From the NCBI GenBank assembly GCA_947472765.1, contig CANJCM010000007.1, positions 1-64,000 on the forward strand: a DNA stretch of 64,000 bases. The letters run 5' to 3'. A program made the position numbers and the translations under genes. The number at the start of each line of letters is the position of its first letter. Position 1 is the stretch's first letter. Under the pieces are notes generated by a model. That model had not been told where the DNA came from, searched no databases, and saw only the letters and a program-made list of their open reading frames with translations. Shown piece by piece: positions 1-8,427 of this stretch. This stretch comes from Opitutia bacterium (GTDB lineage: Bacteria > Verrucomicrobiota > Verrucomicrobiia > Opitutales > Opitutaceae).

Positions 1-2127
1 ACCGTCGCGCAACCGGGCGCCTCGCTCGATTCCGTCGCCAGTTCCAAGCTGATGCCGGACAAGACCACGGTGTGGGCCGGCGAAGTATTCGGCCTCGCCT
101 ACGAACTGTCCGCGTCACGCCGCAACGAACCGCAAATCTCGCCGGACTTTGAATGGAACGCGGCCCCGCTGATCGCGGAAGACTGGACGAAGCCCGAGGT
201 GGTCGAGGCCGTGATCGGCGGCGACCGCCGCCTCCAGGTCGTCTACCGGACCCGCGCCGTCGCGAAAACCCCGAACACCTACAAGCTGGAGGCGGCCAAC
301 CATCTCCTCAGCATTCGCACCGGCACGATCGGCTTTGGCATCATTTCGCAGCCGCGGATGGAGGCGATCTCGGTGACCTCGGATCAGCCTGCGATCCAGG
401 TTCGCGCCCTGCCGCCCCCACCCGCGGGCTTCACCGGTGCCGTCGGTGATTTCAAATTGGTCTCGAAGGTCGTCCCCGAGAAAGCGGTCGTGGGCGAGCC
501 CGTGACCTGGACCCTCGAGTTGAGCGGCACCGGCAACTGGCCGGATCTCAACGGCCTGCCGCCCCGGGACGTTTCGAACGACTTCCAGGTCGTACAACCG
601 AAGGCAAAGCGGACGCCGGTCGAGGGGAAGCTGTTCGACGCGACGCTCGTCGAGGACGTGGTTCTTGTGCCGACCAAGACCGGAACCTACACGCTGGGCC
701 CGGTGGATTTTCGCTACTTCGATCCGAAGTCGGGCGCGTACAAGACGATCACCGCCCCGCGCACGACGGTCACAATCGCCAGTGCCAGCACGCCGATGTT
801 CAACGTGATGCCGCAGGCAGCCACGGATTCGGCCCCGCCGCCTCCGGTCGAATCGAAACCGACCGTTGCGCCCACCGCGCCCGCCGCGCCGATCGGCATC
901 CCGCGCGATCCGCTGCCGGGCTCGGACTCTGTCATGGCGCCGCTGAGCAAACGCGAACTCGCGATCTGGATGATCGCACCCTTTGGCGCGCTGCTCCTGT
1001 TCTGGGCCGGACTCGCCATTCGGCGCGCCCATCGCACCGACCCGGGTCGCGCACGGCGCGAAGCCCGCGTTCGCCTGACTCGCACTCTCGCCCAACTCGG
1101 CCAGGCCGGCGCCGCCGAGCGGTCCTCCCTGCTCCTCGCGTGGCAGCGCAACAGTGCCGTGCTCTGGGAAATCCCACACGCCGCCCCGCCGGCGCGGGCG
1201 TTGCCCGAAGCCGCCTGGGGCCAGCTTTGGACCGAAGCCGATCGTGCGCTCTACGGCAGCAACGCCTCGCTGCCGGCCGACTGGCACGCCCGGGCGGTCG
1301 CCGCCCTCGCGGCCAAGGCGGTTCCGTCGTTCAAGCCGTGGCGCGCGTTCCTGCCGCAGAACCTCATGCCGTTCGCGGCGGGCATCGCGGTCCTGCTGGC
1401 CACCGCGCCGCTCCTGTTGCGCGCCGCCGAGCTCGATGCCGCCGCGGCTTATCGGAAGGGTGATTTCGCCGCCGCCGAGAAGAGCTGGCGCGAGACCGTA
1501 AAGCAGCAGCCAACCGATTGGATCTCCCGGCACAACCTTTCGCTTGCGCTGGCGCAACGCGACCAGACCGGTGAAGCCGCCGTGCAGGCCGCCGCCGCTT
1601 TCGTGCAACAACCGGGCAACGCATCCGTGCAGTGGCACTTTGCGCTCGCGAGCGAAAAGGCCGGGTTCGCGCCGAGTGCGATCATCGGATTTCTCAATCC
1701 CGACTCCCGGCATTCGCTGGCCCGGCTGGCGTCACCTTCACGGTGGCAGGCACTCATGATTGTCGGCGCGTTCGCCGCGGCCACGGCCCTCGGGCTCCTG
1801 TTGCTCAACGCCTATGGCAGTCGCCGGCGTGCCTGGCAGTGGACCGCCGGTGTCGTGCTCCTTTTGGGCATCGTGCTCAGCGGCACGGCCAACGCCGGAG
1901 TCTCCACTTATGGAATGGCAGCGGACGCTCGGGCGGTCGTGATCGTCCGGGCCGGCACCTTGCGTTCGATTCCGACCGAGGCCGATACGGCGCAGAAGAC
2001 GATTCCCGCCGCGGCTGGCAGCATGGCGATCATCGATCGGACTTTCCTCGGCTGGAACCATCTCGTCTTCGACAACGGCCAGACCGGCTGGGTGCGGAAG
2101 GAAGAGGTCGTCGGCCTTTGGCGCTGA
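1..2127 (+). CDS. BatD-like protein with BatE-like TPR and SH3 tail (5' partial)
   Basis: The reading frame is open from base 1, so the true start lies upstream; the ATG at 52 is only the first internal methionine. From that methionine, residues 1 to about 250 are beta-rich extracytoplasmic sequence typical of BatD ('oxygen tolerance') proteins, including the segment GEPVTWTLELSGTGNWPDL. A proline-rich linker follows, then membrane segments near 300-322 and 437-456, a TPR-like stretch at about 462-545, two more membrane segments near 566-613, and an SH3-like domain at about 628-691 ending in GWVRKEEVVG. BatD acts in the envelope next to MoxR ATPases and von Willebrand proteins of the Bat operon. 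The TPR plus SH3 tail is usually a separate BatE protein, so this looks like a BatD-BatE fusion. The MoxR-DUF58-transglutaminase genes of this window lie 30 kb away. Confidence 0.8.
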   Translation, partial: TVAQPGASLDSVASSKLMPDKTTVWAGEVFGLAYELSASRRNEPQISPDFEWNAAPLIAEDWTKPEVVEAVIGGDRRLQVVYRTRAVAKTPNTYKLEAANHLLSIRTGTIGFGIISQPRMEAISVTSDQPAIQVRALPPPPAGFTGAVGDFKLVSKVVPEKAVVGEPVTWTLELSGTGNWPDLNGLPPRDVSNDFQVVQPKAKRTPVEGKLFDATLVEDVVLVPTKTGTYTLGPVDFRYFDPKSGAYKTITAPRTTVTIASASTPMFNVMPQAATDSAPPPPVESKPTVAPTAPAAPIGIPRDPLPGSDSVMAPLSKRELAIWMIAPFGALLLFWAGLAIRRAHRTDPGRARREARVRLTRTLAQLGQAGAAERSSLLLAWQRNSAVLWEIPHAAPPARALPEAAWGQLWTEADRALYGSNASLPADWHARAVAALAAKAVPSFKPWRAFLPQNLMPFAAGIAVLLATAPLLLRAAELDAAAAYRKGDFAAAEKSWRETVKQQPTDWISRHNLSLALAQRDQTGEAAVQAAAAFVQQPGNASVQWHFALASEKAGFAPSAIIGFLNPDSRHSLARLASPSRWQALMIVGAFAAATALGLLLLNAYGSRRRAWQWTAGVVLLLGIVLSGTANAGVSTYGMAADARAVVIVRAGTLRSIPTEADTAQKTIPAAAGSMAIIDRTFLGWNHLVFDNGQTGWVRKEEVVGLWR

Positions 2128-2147
2128 GCTGGAACGATGCAGTTGAA

Positions 2148-2221
2148 TGTAGGGCCGCCGCTCGCCGGCGGGCCGCTTCGCGAAGGAAACACGTGGCCTG
2201 CCGACGAGCGGCAGCCCTACA
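2148..2221. repeat. Family C intergenic palindrome, copy 1
   Basis: An imperfect inverted repeat begins tgtagggc and ends gccctaca, with inner arms based on cgctcgccgg and ccgacgagcg. It fills the gap between the convergent BatD-like and Nudix genes. A second copy lies at 35865-35938. It has no T-tract. Confidence 0.75.
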
Positions 2222-2310
2222 CCTTATGAGGTTCGTCCCCGCCCTTGTGAGCGGACGTCTGACGACTTAGTTCCGGCTGAGAGCGCTCGGGAACGATGCG
2301 CTCACGCCCG

Positions 2311-2856
2311 TCAGGACGGAGGCGTCTTGCGCACCATGCGTGCCATCGATTCCTCGGGGTTGAGCTGGGCGACGCGCTCCAGTTCGACCCATGCAAGGTC
2401 CTTCGACTCACTCGAGATCTGCAGGGGCTCCGCGGGGTCGGCCAAAATCAGGAAGCGCAAGTCGTAGTGGAAATGTCCCGGATCCGCCTTGCGCGGCGGG
2501 ATCCAATGGCGGTCCACATCGAAGACTTCCGGCGCCAGGAGTTTGAGTTGCGACAACCCGCTTTCCTCGCGGGCCTCGCGCATCGCGACCGCTGCCAGAT
2601 CGGAGTCACCATCGGCGTGGCCGCCGAGTTGCAGCCACTTGTCGAGCTTGTGGTGATGGGTGAGGAGCGTGCGCCGGCGATCCGGGCTGACGATCCACGC
2701 GGATCCCGTGAGATGTCCCGGCACGCAGGAGCGGAGCAGGCAATCGGAGTGCGATTCAACGAACTCGATCGTCGCCGCCGTCATCGCGGCCTCGTTCGCC
2801 TCGAGTGCCCGCCCGGCATGCGATCGCAACAAGGCGAGAACGGCAGTGCGATGCAT
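2311..2856 (-). CDS. Nudix hydrolase
   Basis: A 181-residue protein with a Nudix box: the GGHADGD lead and the catalytic REAREESGL helix are present, while the first glutamate position of the classic motif is serine. The GGHADGD signature is typical of the subgroup annotated as Nudix family 18 hydrolases. These enzymes cleave nucleoside diphosphates linked to another moiety; the substrate cannot be told from sequence. The start at 2856 was chosen because the protein begins MHRTAVLALLRSH, as in the family, and it leaves a 16-base gap from the LOG-family gene upstream on the same strand. The two genes are probably co-transcribed. Confidence 0.85.
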   Translation of the reverse strand: MHRTAVLALLRSHAGRALEANEAAMTAATIEFVESHSDCLLRSCVPGHLTGSAWIVSPDRRRTLLTHHHKLDKWLQLGGHADGDSDLAAVAMREAREESGLSQLKLLAPEVFDVDRHWIPPRKADPGHFHYDLRFLILADPAEPLQISSESKDLAWVELERVAQLNPEESMARMVRKTPPS

Positions 2857-2872
2857 GAAGCGTGGGGCGGGG

Positions 2873-3460
2873 TTAGCGGGTTTCGAACCACTTCGGCTCG
2901 GCCTTGACCCCAGCCGACGACTCGATCCGCTCGAAGATTTCGGGGATCGTTCGAGCAACGCGAAAGAGATCCATGTTGGAGGGCTTGAAGAATTTCTCCT
3001 CCAACATGGTTTCGAAGAGCTGCAGCAGCGGATCGTAGAAACCGTCCTGATTGAAGAACACACACGGCTTCTTCACGAGATCGAGCTGCCGCAAGGTGAG
3101 GATTTCCATGATCTCCTCCAGGGTTCCCCAGCCGCCGGGCAGCGTCACGAACGCGTCGGCCCGCGTCTCCATGAGGAGTTTGCGCTCCCGCATGGTGATG
3201 ACGGTCACAAGTTCGTCGGCCTCGTCGTAGGCCAGCTCCCGCACCTTCATGAACTCGGGAATCACGCCCACCACGTGCCCGCCCCGGCTCTTCACGGCCC
3301 GGGCCACGGCCCCCATCAAGCCGGTGCGGCCTCCGCCGTAAATCAGACCCCAGCCCCGCGCGACCAGCTCGCTTCCCAGTTCGGCCGCCGCGGCGGCATA
3401 CTTGGGATCCAGCCGATCACTGGAGGAACAATAGACGCAAAGAAGCTTGGGCTTGGCCAC
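2873..3460 (-). CDS. LOG family protein (TIGR00730)
   Basis: The Rossmann-like LOG fold is marked by GGGRTGLMG and the catalytic PGGWGTLEE motif. LOG proteins are nucleoside 5'-monophosphate phosphoribohydrolases; in plants and some bacteria they release active cytokinin, and in most bacteria the role is nucleotide housekeeping. I chose the GTG at 3460 (195 residues) because the conserved strand KLLCVYCSSS starts four residues later; an ATG at 3517 in frame would add 19 residues of low-conservation sequence (214 residues). It is transcribed ahead of the Nudix gene and divergently from the molybdopterin gene. Confidence 0.85.
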   Translation of the reverse strand: MAKPKLLCVYCSSSDRLDPKYAAAAAELGSELVARGWGLIYGGGRTGLMGAVARAVKSRGGHVVGVIPEFMKVRELAYDEADELVTVITMRERKLLMETRADAFVTLPGGWGTLEEIMEILTLRQLDLVKKPCVFFNQDGFYDPLLQLFETMLEEKFFKPSNMDLFRVARTIPEIFERIESSAGVKAEPKWFETR

Positions 3461-3594
3461 GGGACAGCAGTTGAGGGCCGGGGGTGCGGCGAGGAAAGGG
3501 CAAAACGCCTCTGCCACCGCGGCCCCCGGGAAGGACTGAAACGAGTGGATGTTTTTGCCGTGTCATCGGAGCCATCCGCGGTTGTTTTGATCTC

Positions 3595-4119
3595 ATGCCC
3601 CCGAAAATCGGCGTGTTGAACATCTCCGACCGTGCGAGCGCCGGTGTGTACGAGGACATTCCCGGCAAAGCCTGCGTGGCGCTGCTGCGCGAGTGGCTCA
3701 CGACGGAGTTCGAGGTGGATTACAAAGTCATCCCCGATGAGCAAAAGGTCATCGAGGCCGAGCTGTGCCGCATGGCGGACGAAGCGGGCTGTGCGCTCGT
3801 GGTGACGACCGGTGGCACGGGCCCGGCCGAGCGCGATGTGACGCCCGAGGCGACGGTGGCGGTCTGCGGCAAGATGCTGCCGGGTTTCGGCGAACTGATG
3901 CGCGCGACGTCGCTCAAGTATGTGCCGACCGCGATTCTCTCGCGTCAGACCGCCGGCCTGCGCGGTCGCACGCTGATCGTGAACCTGCCGGGTCGCCCCA
4001 AGGCGATTCGCGAAAACCTCGAGGCGGTCTTCCCCGCGATCCCCTATTGCCTCGACCTGATTGGCGCGGCGCGGCTGGAGACCAACGAGACCGTGATGAA
4101 GGCGTTCCGGCCGAAGTAA
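3595..4119 (+). CDS. mogA: Molybdopterin adenylyltransferase (MogA/MoaB family)
   Basis: A 174-residue protein. The MPT-binding signature TTGGTGPAERDVTPEAT and the later LPGRPKAIRENL are diagnostic of MogA/MoaB. The enzyme adenylylates molybdopterin before molybdenum insertion, in the cytoplasm. The ATG at 3595 starts MPPKIGVLNISDRAS, the canonical N-terminus; upstream in-frame codons to 3484 encode an atypical arginine-rich stretch and overlap the divergent LOG gene, so they were excluded. No other molybdenum cofactor genes are in the window. MogA and MoaB cannot be separated with certainty by eye. Confidence 0.88.
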   Translation: MPPKIGVLNISDRASAGVYEDIPGKACVALLREWLTTEFEVDYKVIPDEQKVIEAELCRMADEAGCALVVTTGGTGPAERDVTPEATVAVCGKMLPGFGELMRATSLKYVPTAILSRQTAGLRGRTLIVNLPGRPKAIRENLEAVFPAIPYCLDLIGAARLETNETVMKAFRPK

Positions 4120-4191
4120 TCGGCGGCGCGGCGGGTTGTATTTTCCCGTTGCCCGGTTCTAATTTCTGCTTCTGTTCCGAAATCCCCAACC

Positions 4192-4458
4192 ATGGCTACC
4201 TACGTTTACGAAACGATCCCGAAGAAACCCGGCGGAAAGACGCGCCGTTTCGAAGTGCAGCAGTCGATGAAGGATGACCCGCTCAAGACCGATCCCAAGA
4301 CCGGTGAACCCGTCCGCCGGATTGTCATGGGAGGCTTTGGCGTGAAACAGCAGGGCATCCAGGGCCGTCCGCCGAACTGGGAAATGCTCGAGAAGGGTCC
4401 GCGCTACGACAAGGACCCGCACGACCACGGTCACGAGCACATGCATCATCATCACTGA
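4192..4458 (+). CDS. FmdB-like small protein without zinc-ribbon cysteines, His-rich tail
   Basis: An 88-residue protein. MATYVYETIP, FEVQQSMKDDPL, and EPVRRIVMGGFG follow the order of the FmdB zinc-ribbon family, but every position where FmdB has its CxxC pairs is non-cysteine; the protein has no cysteine at all. The C-terminus carries eight histidines among its last 13 residues and could bind metal instead. The gene follows mogA on the same strand after 72 bases and is closed by a strong terminator at 4465. Function unknown; homology to FmdB is by motif order only. Confidence 0.7.
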   Translation: MATYVYETIPKKPGGKTRRFEVQQSMKDDPLKTDPKTGEPVRRIVMGGFGVKQQGIQGRPPNWEMLEKGPRYDKDPHDHGHEHMHHHH

Positions 4459-4464
4459 GGCCAA

Positions 4465-4504
4465 TTCGCCGGGTGAGCCCACGGGCAACCCGGCGAAGTT
4501 TTTT
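4465..4504 (+). terminator. Rho-independent terminator after the FmdB-like gene
   Basis: A perfect 10-bp stem, ttcgccgggt (4465-4474) with acccggcgaa (4488-4497), a 13-base loop, and a run gtttttt. It lies seven bases after the stop codon. Confidence 0.9.
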
Positions 4505-4572
4505 GGGTCTTCCGAACTTCCTCTCCCGCCTTCGCATCCATTCCCGCGGCCCACCCGGCCCCACCCTTTTCC

Positions 4573-5019
4573 ATGGTTAACCTATCCGCTCCTGACCTCA
4601 CTCAACATGCGCCTCGCAGCGTCCGCGTCCGGCTGGGTGGCTATATCCACCTGCCGCGGCTGCTCGACAAGGCTCGCGCCTTCGTCGCGGGCAAGAATGG
4701 CAGCTACAAATACAACTGCGCACTGGACCGGCATTTCTTCGACTTCACCGGCATCAACCACGAAGCGATGCTGGAAGAGATCAAAAAGGGCGGTTCGGAT
4801 ACCGCACTGCTCACCTGGGTTCGCGCCAACACCAAGCGGCTGCCGGCGGAGATCATGGGCTGGTCAAAGTGGCTCGAGCAGCACGGCCCCGGTGGCGTGG
4901 ACGGGCACACCTGGCTCGCGGAAGTCGTGAAGTCCGGCGCGCCCGAACGGGACGATATCCGCTCCTTTGCCGACCTGCTCGATCTCGACGATTACGTGAG
5001 CTACGGCGGGAAGGCCTGA
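4573..5019 (+). CDS. DUF5069 domain-containing protein
   Basis: A 148-residue soluble protein matching DUF5069 along its length: it contains RSVRVRLGGYIHLPRLLDKARAF in pieces, SYKYNCALD, and a C-terminal DLLDLDDYVSYGG. DUF5069 is frequent in Verrucomicrobia and has no established function. It has no signal peptide or membrane segment. The start MVNLSAPDL is preceded by pyrimidine-rich sequence and no Shine-Dalgarno. It is downstream of a terminator, so it should have its own promoter. It converges on the MazG-like gene with a 32-base gap that contains a small hairpin (gcgcc-gca-ggcgc, 5028-5040) and a 14-base palindrome at 5045-5058. Confidence 0.85.
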   Translation: MVNLSAPDLTQHAPRSVRVRLGGYIHLPRLLDKARAFVAGKNGSYKYNCALDRHFFDFTGINHEAMLEEIKKGGSDTALLTWVRANTKRLPAEIMGWSKWLEQHGPGGVDGHTWLAEVVKSGAPERDDIRSFADLLDLDDYVSYGGKA

Positions 5020-5051
5020 GCTTTCCGCGCCGCAGGCGCGTCGGGCTCTAG

Positions 5052-5426
5052 CTAGAGCTCGTTGTACTTTTCCGAACGTCCCCGGGCCTTCTCGACGGGG
5101 TACTTCTTCGCATTCGCCGCCATCTTCGCCTCGATGGCGGCGGAGACGTCGAGGCCCGTGATATTGGCGAACTCGAGCGCATAGATCACGACGTCGGCGA
5201 GTTCGTCGGCAATCTGCCCACGCTTGTTTGGATCGATGGCGATCGCGCTGGACTGGGCCGGGGTGGACCAGAGGAAGTGCTCCATCAGTTCTCCGGCCTC
5301 GGCCGCGAGGGCCATGCTGAGATTCTTCGGGGAGTGAAACTGCTCCCAGTCCCGCTCCCGAACGAACGCCTGCAGCCGCGTCCGGAGTTCCGCGATCGTG
5401 GTGGTGGAATCGGCAAGTGCAGCCAT
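5052..5426 (-). CDS. MazG-like nucleotide pyrophosphohydrolase
   Basis: A 124-residue protein of the short MazG / RS21-C6 (dCTP pyrophosphatase) group. The Mg-binding motifs are visible: EAGEL (about residues 45-49) and DELADVVIYAL (about 73-83). Such proteins hydrolyse non-canonical or excess NTPs to NMP and pyrophosphate in the cytoplasm. The N-terminal LRTRLQAFVRERDWEQFHSPKNL is typical of the family. Its TAG stop lies inside a 14-base palindrome shared with the convergent junction. Confidence 0.88.
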   Translation of the reverse strand: MAALADSTTTIAELRTRLQAFVRERDWEQFHSPKNLSMALAAEAGELMEHFLWSTPAQSSAIAIDPNKRGQIADELADVVIYALEFANITGLDVSAAIEAKMAANAKKYPVEKARGRSEKYNEL

Positions 5427-5684
5427 GGCCGCAGCCTGTGAACCGGATCACTGCCGCGCAATCATGACCGGCAGAAAAAAGATCTTACTTGGCACGCTGA
5501 CTGCAATATGCAGCGTGCAGATTCGATTCATGACCGCGTCCGTCCCACATTCGCTCTGCCGCCAGGCCTCCCATCGCCAGATGGGCTGCCAGCAGCAGCG
5601 TCATGTGGACGCGCGACCGGTCGTTATTTCCGTTTGGAATAATAAAACCGGCACGGGCTTCACGAACTAACCTTCCGCACGACG

Positions 5685-5752
5685 GAAAGCGTTTAGTCCT
5701 CGAGCCCGGCGGTCCCCAAACGACCGAGGAAACGCTTTCGTTTACCTTTTTT
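5685..5752 (+). promoter_or_regulatory. Long hairpin in the leader of the small heat shock gene
   Basis: gaaagcgttt (5685-5694) pairs with aaacgctttc (5730-5739), and cctcg (5698-5702) pairs with cgagg (5725-5729); a three-base bulge separates the two helices and the loop is 22 bases. A smaller competing hairpin ttccg/cggaa (5673-5687) overlaps the left arm. The right arm ends 16 bases before the ATG and is followed by a run of six T. It could be an RNA thermometer, an attenuator, or a protein operator; it is not a CIRCE element. The remaining sequence from 5427 upstream shows no clear feature. Confidence 0.5.
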
Positions 5753-5755
5753 CCC

Positions 5756-6151
5756 ATGCACACGATCATCAACCCTCCCTCCTCGCGCACTCGCTCGTCG
5801 GCCAAGGCCGCTGCCCTCATGGCGGCGTTCCGCCAGCCCGCGTATGACTGCCACGAGCAGGGCGACGCGATGAAACTCGTGGTCTACGTCCCCGGCGTCG
5901 AGGCCGCGGGCGTGGAGATCGAGGGCCGCGGCGCCGACCTGACGGTGACCGCGAGGAAGCCGCACTTTGTCCGGGTCAACTGGTCCGCGCTCCACCTGGA
6001 GTCGGTCCAGCGCGACTACCGGCTGCGGTTGCGGCTGGGCACCGGCTACGATTTTCCCGCCATGCAGGCGGAAATCGCGCACGGCGTCCTGACCGTAACC
6101 CTGCCGAAGCGCCCGGCTGAGACCGTCGTCCCGCTCCGCCGGGTGGCCTGA
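5756..6151 (+). CDS. Hsp20 / alpha-crystallin family small heat shock protein
   Basis: A 131-residue protein. An alpha-crystallin-type beta-sandwich is indicated by YDCHEQGDAMKLVVYVPGV near the start of the domain, GADLTVTARKP, and the closing AEIAHGVLTVTLPKR, which matches the conserved A-x-x-x-x-G-V-L-x-V-x-x-P motif of Hsp20. These cytoplasmic chaperones bind unfolding proteins as oligomers. The ATG at 5756 gives a normal N-terminal arm of about 25 residues; an upstream in-frame extension to 5603 would run through the hairpin and was rejected. Monocistronic. Confidence 0.85.
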   Translation: MHTIINPPSSRTRSSAKAAALMAAFRQPAYDCHEQGDAMKLVVYVPGVEAAGVEIEGRGADLTVTARKPHFVRVNWSALHLESVQRDYRLRLRLGTGYDFPAMQAEIAHGVLTVTLPKRPAETVVPLRRVA

Positions 6152-6153
6152 CA

Positions 6154-6184
6154 CAAAAAGGGCCGCGCAGGGGATGCGCGGCCC
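6154..6184 (-). terminator. Terminator for the MFS permease gene
   Basis: The 9-bp perfect stem gggccgcgc (6160-6168) with gcgcggccc (6176-6184) is followed on the minus strand by a TTTTT run. It lies 23 bases after the minus-strand stop codon at 6208 and may also slow transcription arriving from hsp20. Confidence 0.88.
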
Positions 6185-6207
6185 AAGATCATTCGCGCTG
6201 GCGAGCC

Positions 6208-7788
6208 TTAGACGTTCGTCAGCTCCGGCTTCGCCGCGTCTTCAATCTTGAGGACGCGGTAGCCGCCGGCCGATTTGAAGTAGAGCAGGATGCCGAGGAA
6301 GATCACCGCCATGATGCCCGGGATGAACGAGTCGGCCTTCAGCGTGCGCCGATCGCCCTGCTGGTCGGCCGCGACGATTGCGGCCTGGGCCGGCGTGCGA
6401 TCCTTCGCGTCCTTCGCGTCGGCCAGCTTCTTGCCGTCGATCGCGGAGACCTCGGAGAAGAAGAGGAACTTCGAAGGGACGGCGGCCTTGGCCTCGGCAT
6501 ACGCGGCCGGGTTGGTCTGCTGGAGGGTTTCGGCGGCGAAGCGGTCCTTGCTGTAGCCGAGACCGGGCCCGCCGATCAGGCCGGCCGAGAGCATGCCGAT
6601 GCCGCCCATGATCGAGATGGCAACGGCGCCGGTGCGAGGGAAGCGATCCGAGACCACCGCGAGCATCGTCGGCCAGAAGAACGTTTTGCCCAGAGCGTAG
6701 ACGCCCAGGGCCACGAGGGCCATGGCGAAGGTCTGCATCACGCTGGCCATCTGCAGCCCGATGCAGGCGAGGATGGAGCACACGAGGAGCAGCCCGACGG
6801 GCGAGAGCTTGAGGGTCCGCTCAATCCAGTGCGCACAGAAGCGCAGGCTGAACATGATGGCGGAGGTCCAGATGAAGATGAACTTGCCCTGCTCGGACGT
6901 GAAGAGGTTGCCCGTGATGTTCTGGATCCAGCCGTCGGTGCCCAGTTCCACCGCGCCAATCAAGGCGTGGGTGATGAAGAGCACGAAGAGGAGAATCGAA
7001 CCGAGCGAGAACTTGGTGATGACGCCGACCACGATCAGGATCGCGCCGGCAATGCCATAGGACATGCCCTGCGAGAGACCAAGGCTGCCCGCGAAGAAGA
7101 GAGAAAGCAGGTAACAGGCGACGGCCAGCCCGAGGATGCCGACATCCTTGAACATCTCGCCGAGCTTCGCGCCCTTCTCGGCCGCCTCGGACTTGGGCAT
7201 CTTCTGCCCGAGGAACATGAACCCGTAGACCACCGTCGGCACCAGGTAGAGGGAAAGCTGGAGCTTCCAGTTCAACTGCATCTTGTCGTCGAGGATCCAT
7301 CCGGCGACGGAACCGAGGACCAGGCCGGCGGGCCAGCTGGCATGGAGGATGTTGAGATAATGGGTCCGGTTCTTGGGGAACAGCGTCGCAACCAGCGGAT
7401 TGGCGACGGCCTCGAGCACGCCGTTGGCGAAGGCGAAGATGAACATGCCCCACGTGAGCACCTGGGCGGCGGTGGCCGGATTGGTCGCCCCGAAGGTAAC
7501 GAAGGCGGACAGCACGTGGCAGGCGAACGCGAGCACGACTAGCTTGCCGTAGCCGACCTTGTCGACGATCACGCCGAGCGAGATGCCGAAGCAGAAGCCG
7601 GTGAAGCCGGCCCCGCCGATGGCGCCGAGCTGGGTCGCGGTGAAGCCGAACTCGCGGCTCCAATTGTCGAAGATGCCGCCGCGAAGGGCGAAGCCGACGC
7701 CGGCCGCGAGAATCGCAGCGAAGCCGGCCCAGAGTAGACGCTTGGCGTTGGCCTCGGTCAGTTGATTGTTGGGTTGGACAGTGCTCAT
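6208..7788 (-). CDS. MFS sugar permease (FucP/glucose-galactose type)
   Basis: A 526-residue polytopic membrane protein with about 12-14 hydrophobic segments. The N-terminus has [12 protein letters not shown] and the MFS family layout, including the loop [11 protein letters not shown] between helices 2 and 3 (the position of the classical GxLaDrxGrr motif). The C-terminal half contains a roughly 70-residue hydrophilic insert ([21 protein letters not shown]) before the last helix. Homologues in Opitutaceae are annotated as sugar MFS transporters; the substrate is not known. A candidate promoter with a perfect TATAAT lies about 180 bases upstream, and a good terminator follows. Confidence 0.8.
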   Translation of the reverse strand: MSTVQPNNQLTEANAKRLLWAGFAAILAAGVGFALRGGIFDNWSREFGFTATQLGAIGGAGFTGFCFGISLGVIVDKVGYGKLVVLAFACHVLSAFVTFGATNPATAAQVLTWGMFIFAFANGVLEAVANPLVATLFPKNRTHYLNILHASWPAGLVLGSVAGWILDDKMQLNWKLQLSLYLVPTVVYGFMFLGQKMPKSEAAEKGAKLGEMFKDVGILGLAVACYLLSLFFAGSLGLSQGMSYGIAGAILIVVGVITKFSLGSILLFVLFITHALIGAVELGTDGWIQNITGNLFTSEQGKFIFIWTSAIMFSLRFCAHWIERTLKLSPVGLLLVCSILACIGLQMASVMQTFAMALVALGVYALGKTFFWPTMLAVVSDRFPRTGAVAISIMGGIGMLSAGLIGGPGLGYSKDRFAAETLQQTNPAAYAEAKAAVPSKFLFFSEVSAIDGKKLADAKDAKDRTPAQAAIVAADQQGDRRTLKADSFIPGIMAVIFLGILLYFKSAGGYRVLKIEDAAKPELTNV

Positions 7789-8427
7789 AGGAGGGTAAGG
7801 AACGCCGATTCCAAAGCTGCGAAATCCATCGCACTTACGACGGAGCCGCGCCCGGGAACAGCGAGGGGTTTAGGATGCGATACGAGGGGTAACGGGAAGT
7901 GCGAAGCCTTTTTATGGGTGGCTTCCCCATGCGCAAGGGGGATTTGGGAAATCACGCGTGCCGCAATTATACTAGAAATTGGCGCTCGCCCGCCAAGCGT
8001 ACTGGGCCCGCGGTGACAGTCTGCCACCCCGGCCGGAGAAAATTCCGGCTCAAGGCGGGGCCAGATCCAGCCGATGGAGAAATTGCTGGAAACCGACGGC
8101 ACAAACTTTTGTCCCGCTGGTCACCTGAAGCACCAACACCATGCCTCTGTTCCCCCTACCACCGACCCGTCCCCAGACGCCCGCCGAGCCACCTGCCATG
8201 GTGCGCAACGTCGGCCGTGAGGATGTGCTGTGGGACCGTCCGGTCTTCAAAGCACCTCCCTTGGAGCCGAAGCTCCCGCATCTGCGCAATCCGCCGTTCA
8301 CGGACGGCTTGCACCGCCTCGGGCTGCCTTCGCGCTGATCGAACTCCGGTCCCGCAGCGGAAGCGGGGCAAAGGGAATCTGCGGACTTGCTCGCGTTCGC
8401 AGCCGCCCTCGCTAGTTTGCGAAGGAG
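7789..8427. other. Long divergent intergenic region
   Basis: 639 bases between the MFS permease and the first hybrid kinase. Apart from overlapping promoter-like boxes at 7944-7996, I see no gene, repeat or terminator. Short open frames here (for example 8141-8338) are proline- and arginine-rich, without a plausible family, and were not called. Confidence 0.6.
7966..7996 (-). promoter_or_regulatory. Candidate sigma-70 promoter for the MFS permease
   Basis: On the minus strand a perfect TATAAT (7966-7971) lies 19 bases after TTGGCG (7991-7996). On the plus strand the same A/T-rich patch gives TTGGGA (7944-7949) and TATACT (7968-7973) with 18-base spacing, pointing at the kinase pair. In this GC-rich sequence such a patch stands out. 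The predicted leader for the permease is about 170 bases. Confidence 0.4.

Noticed and set aside
5685-5739. CIRCE (HrcA) operator before hsp20
   Set aside because: The arms do not match TTAGCACTC/GAGTGCTAA and the loop is far too long.
8141-8338. Small plus-strand open frame before the first kinase
   Set aside because: Proline-rich composition, no homology recognised, no start signal; treated as non-coding.
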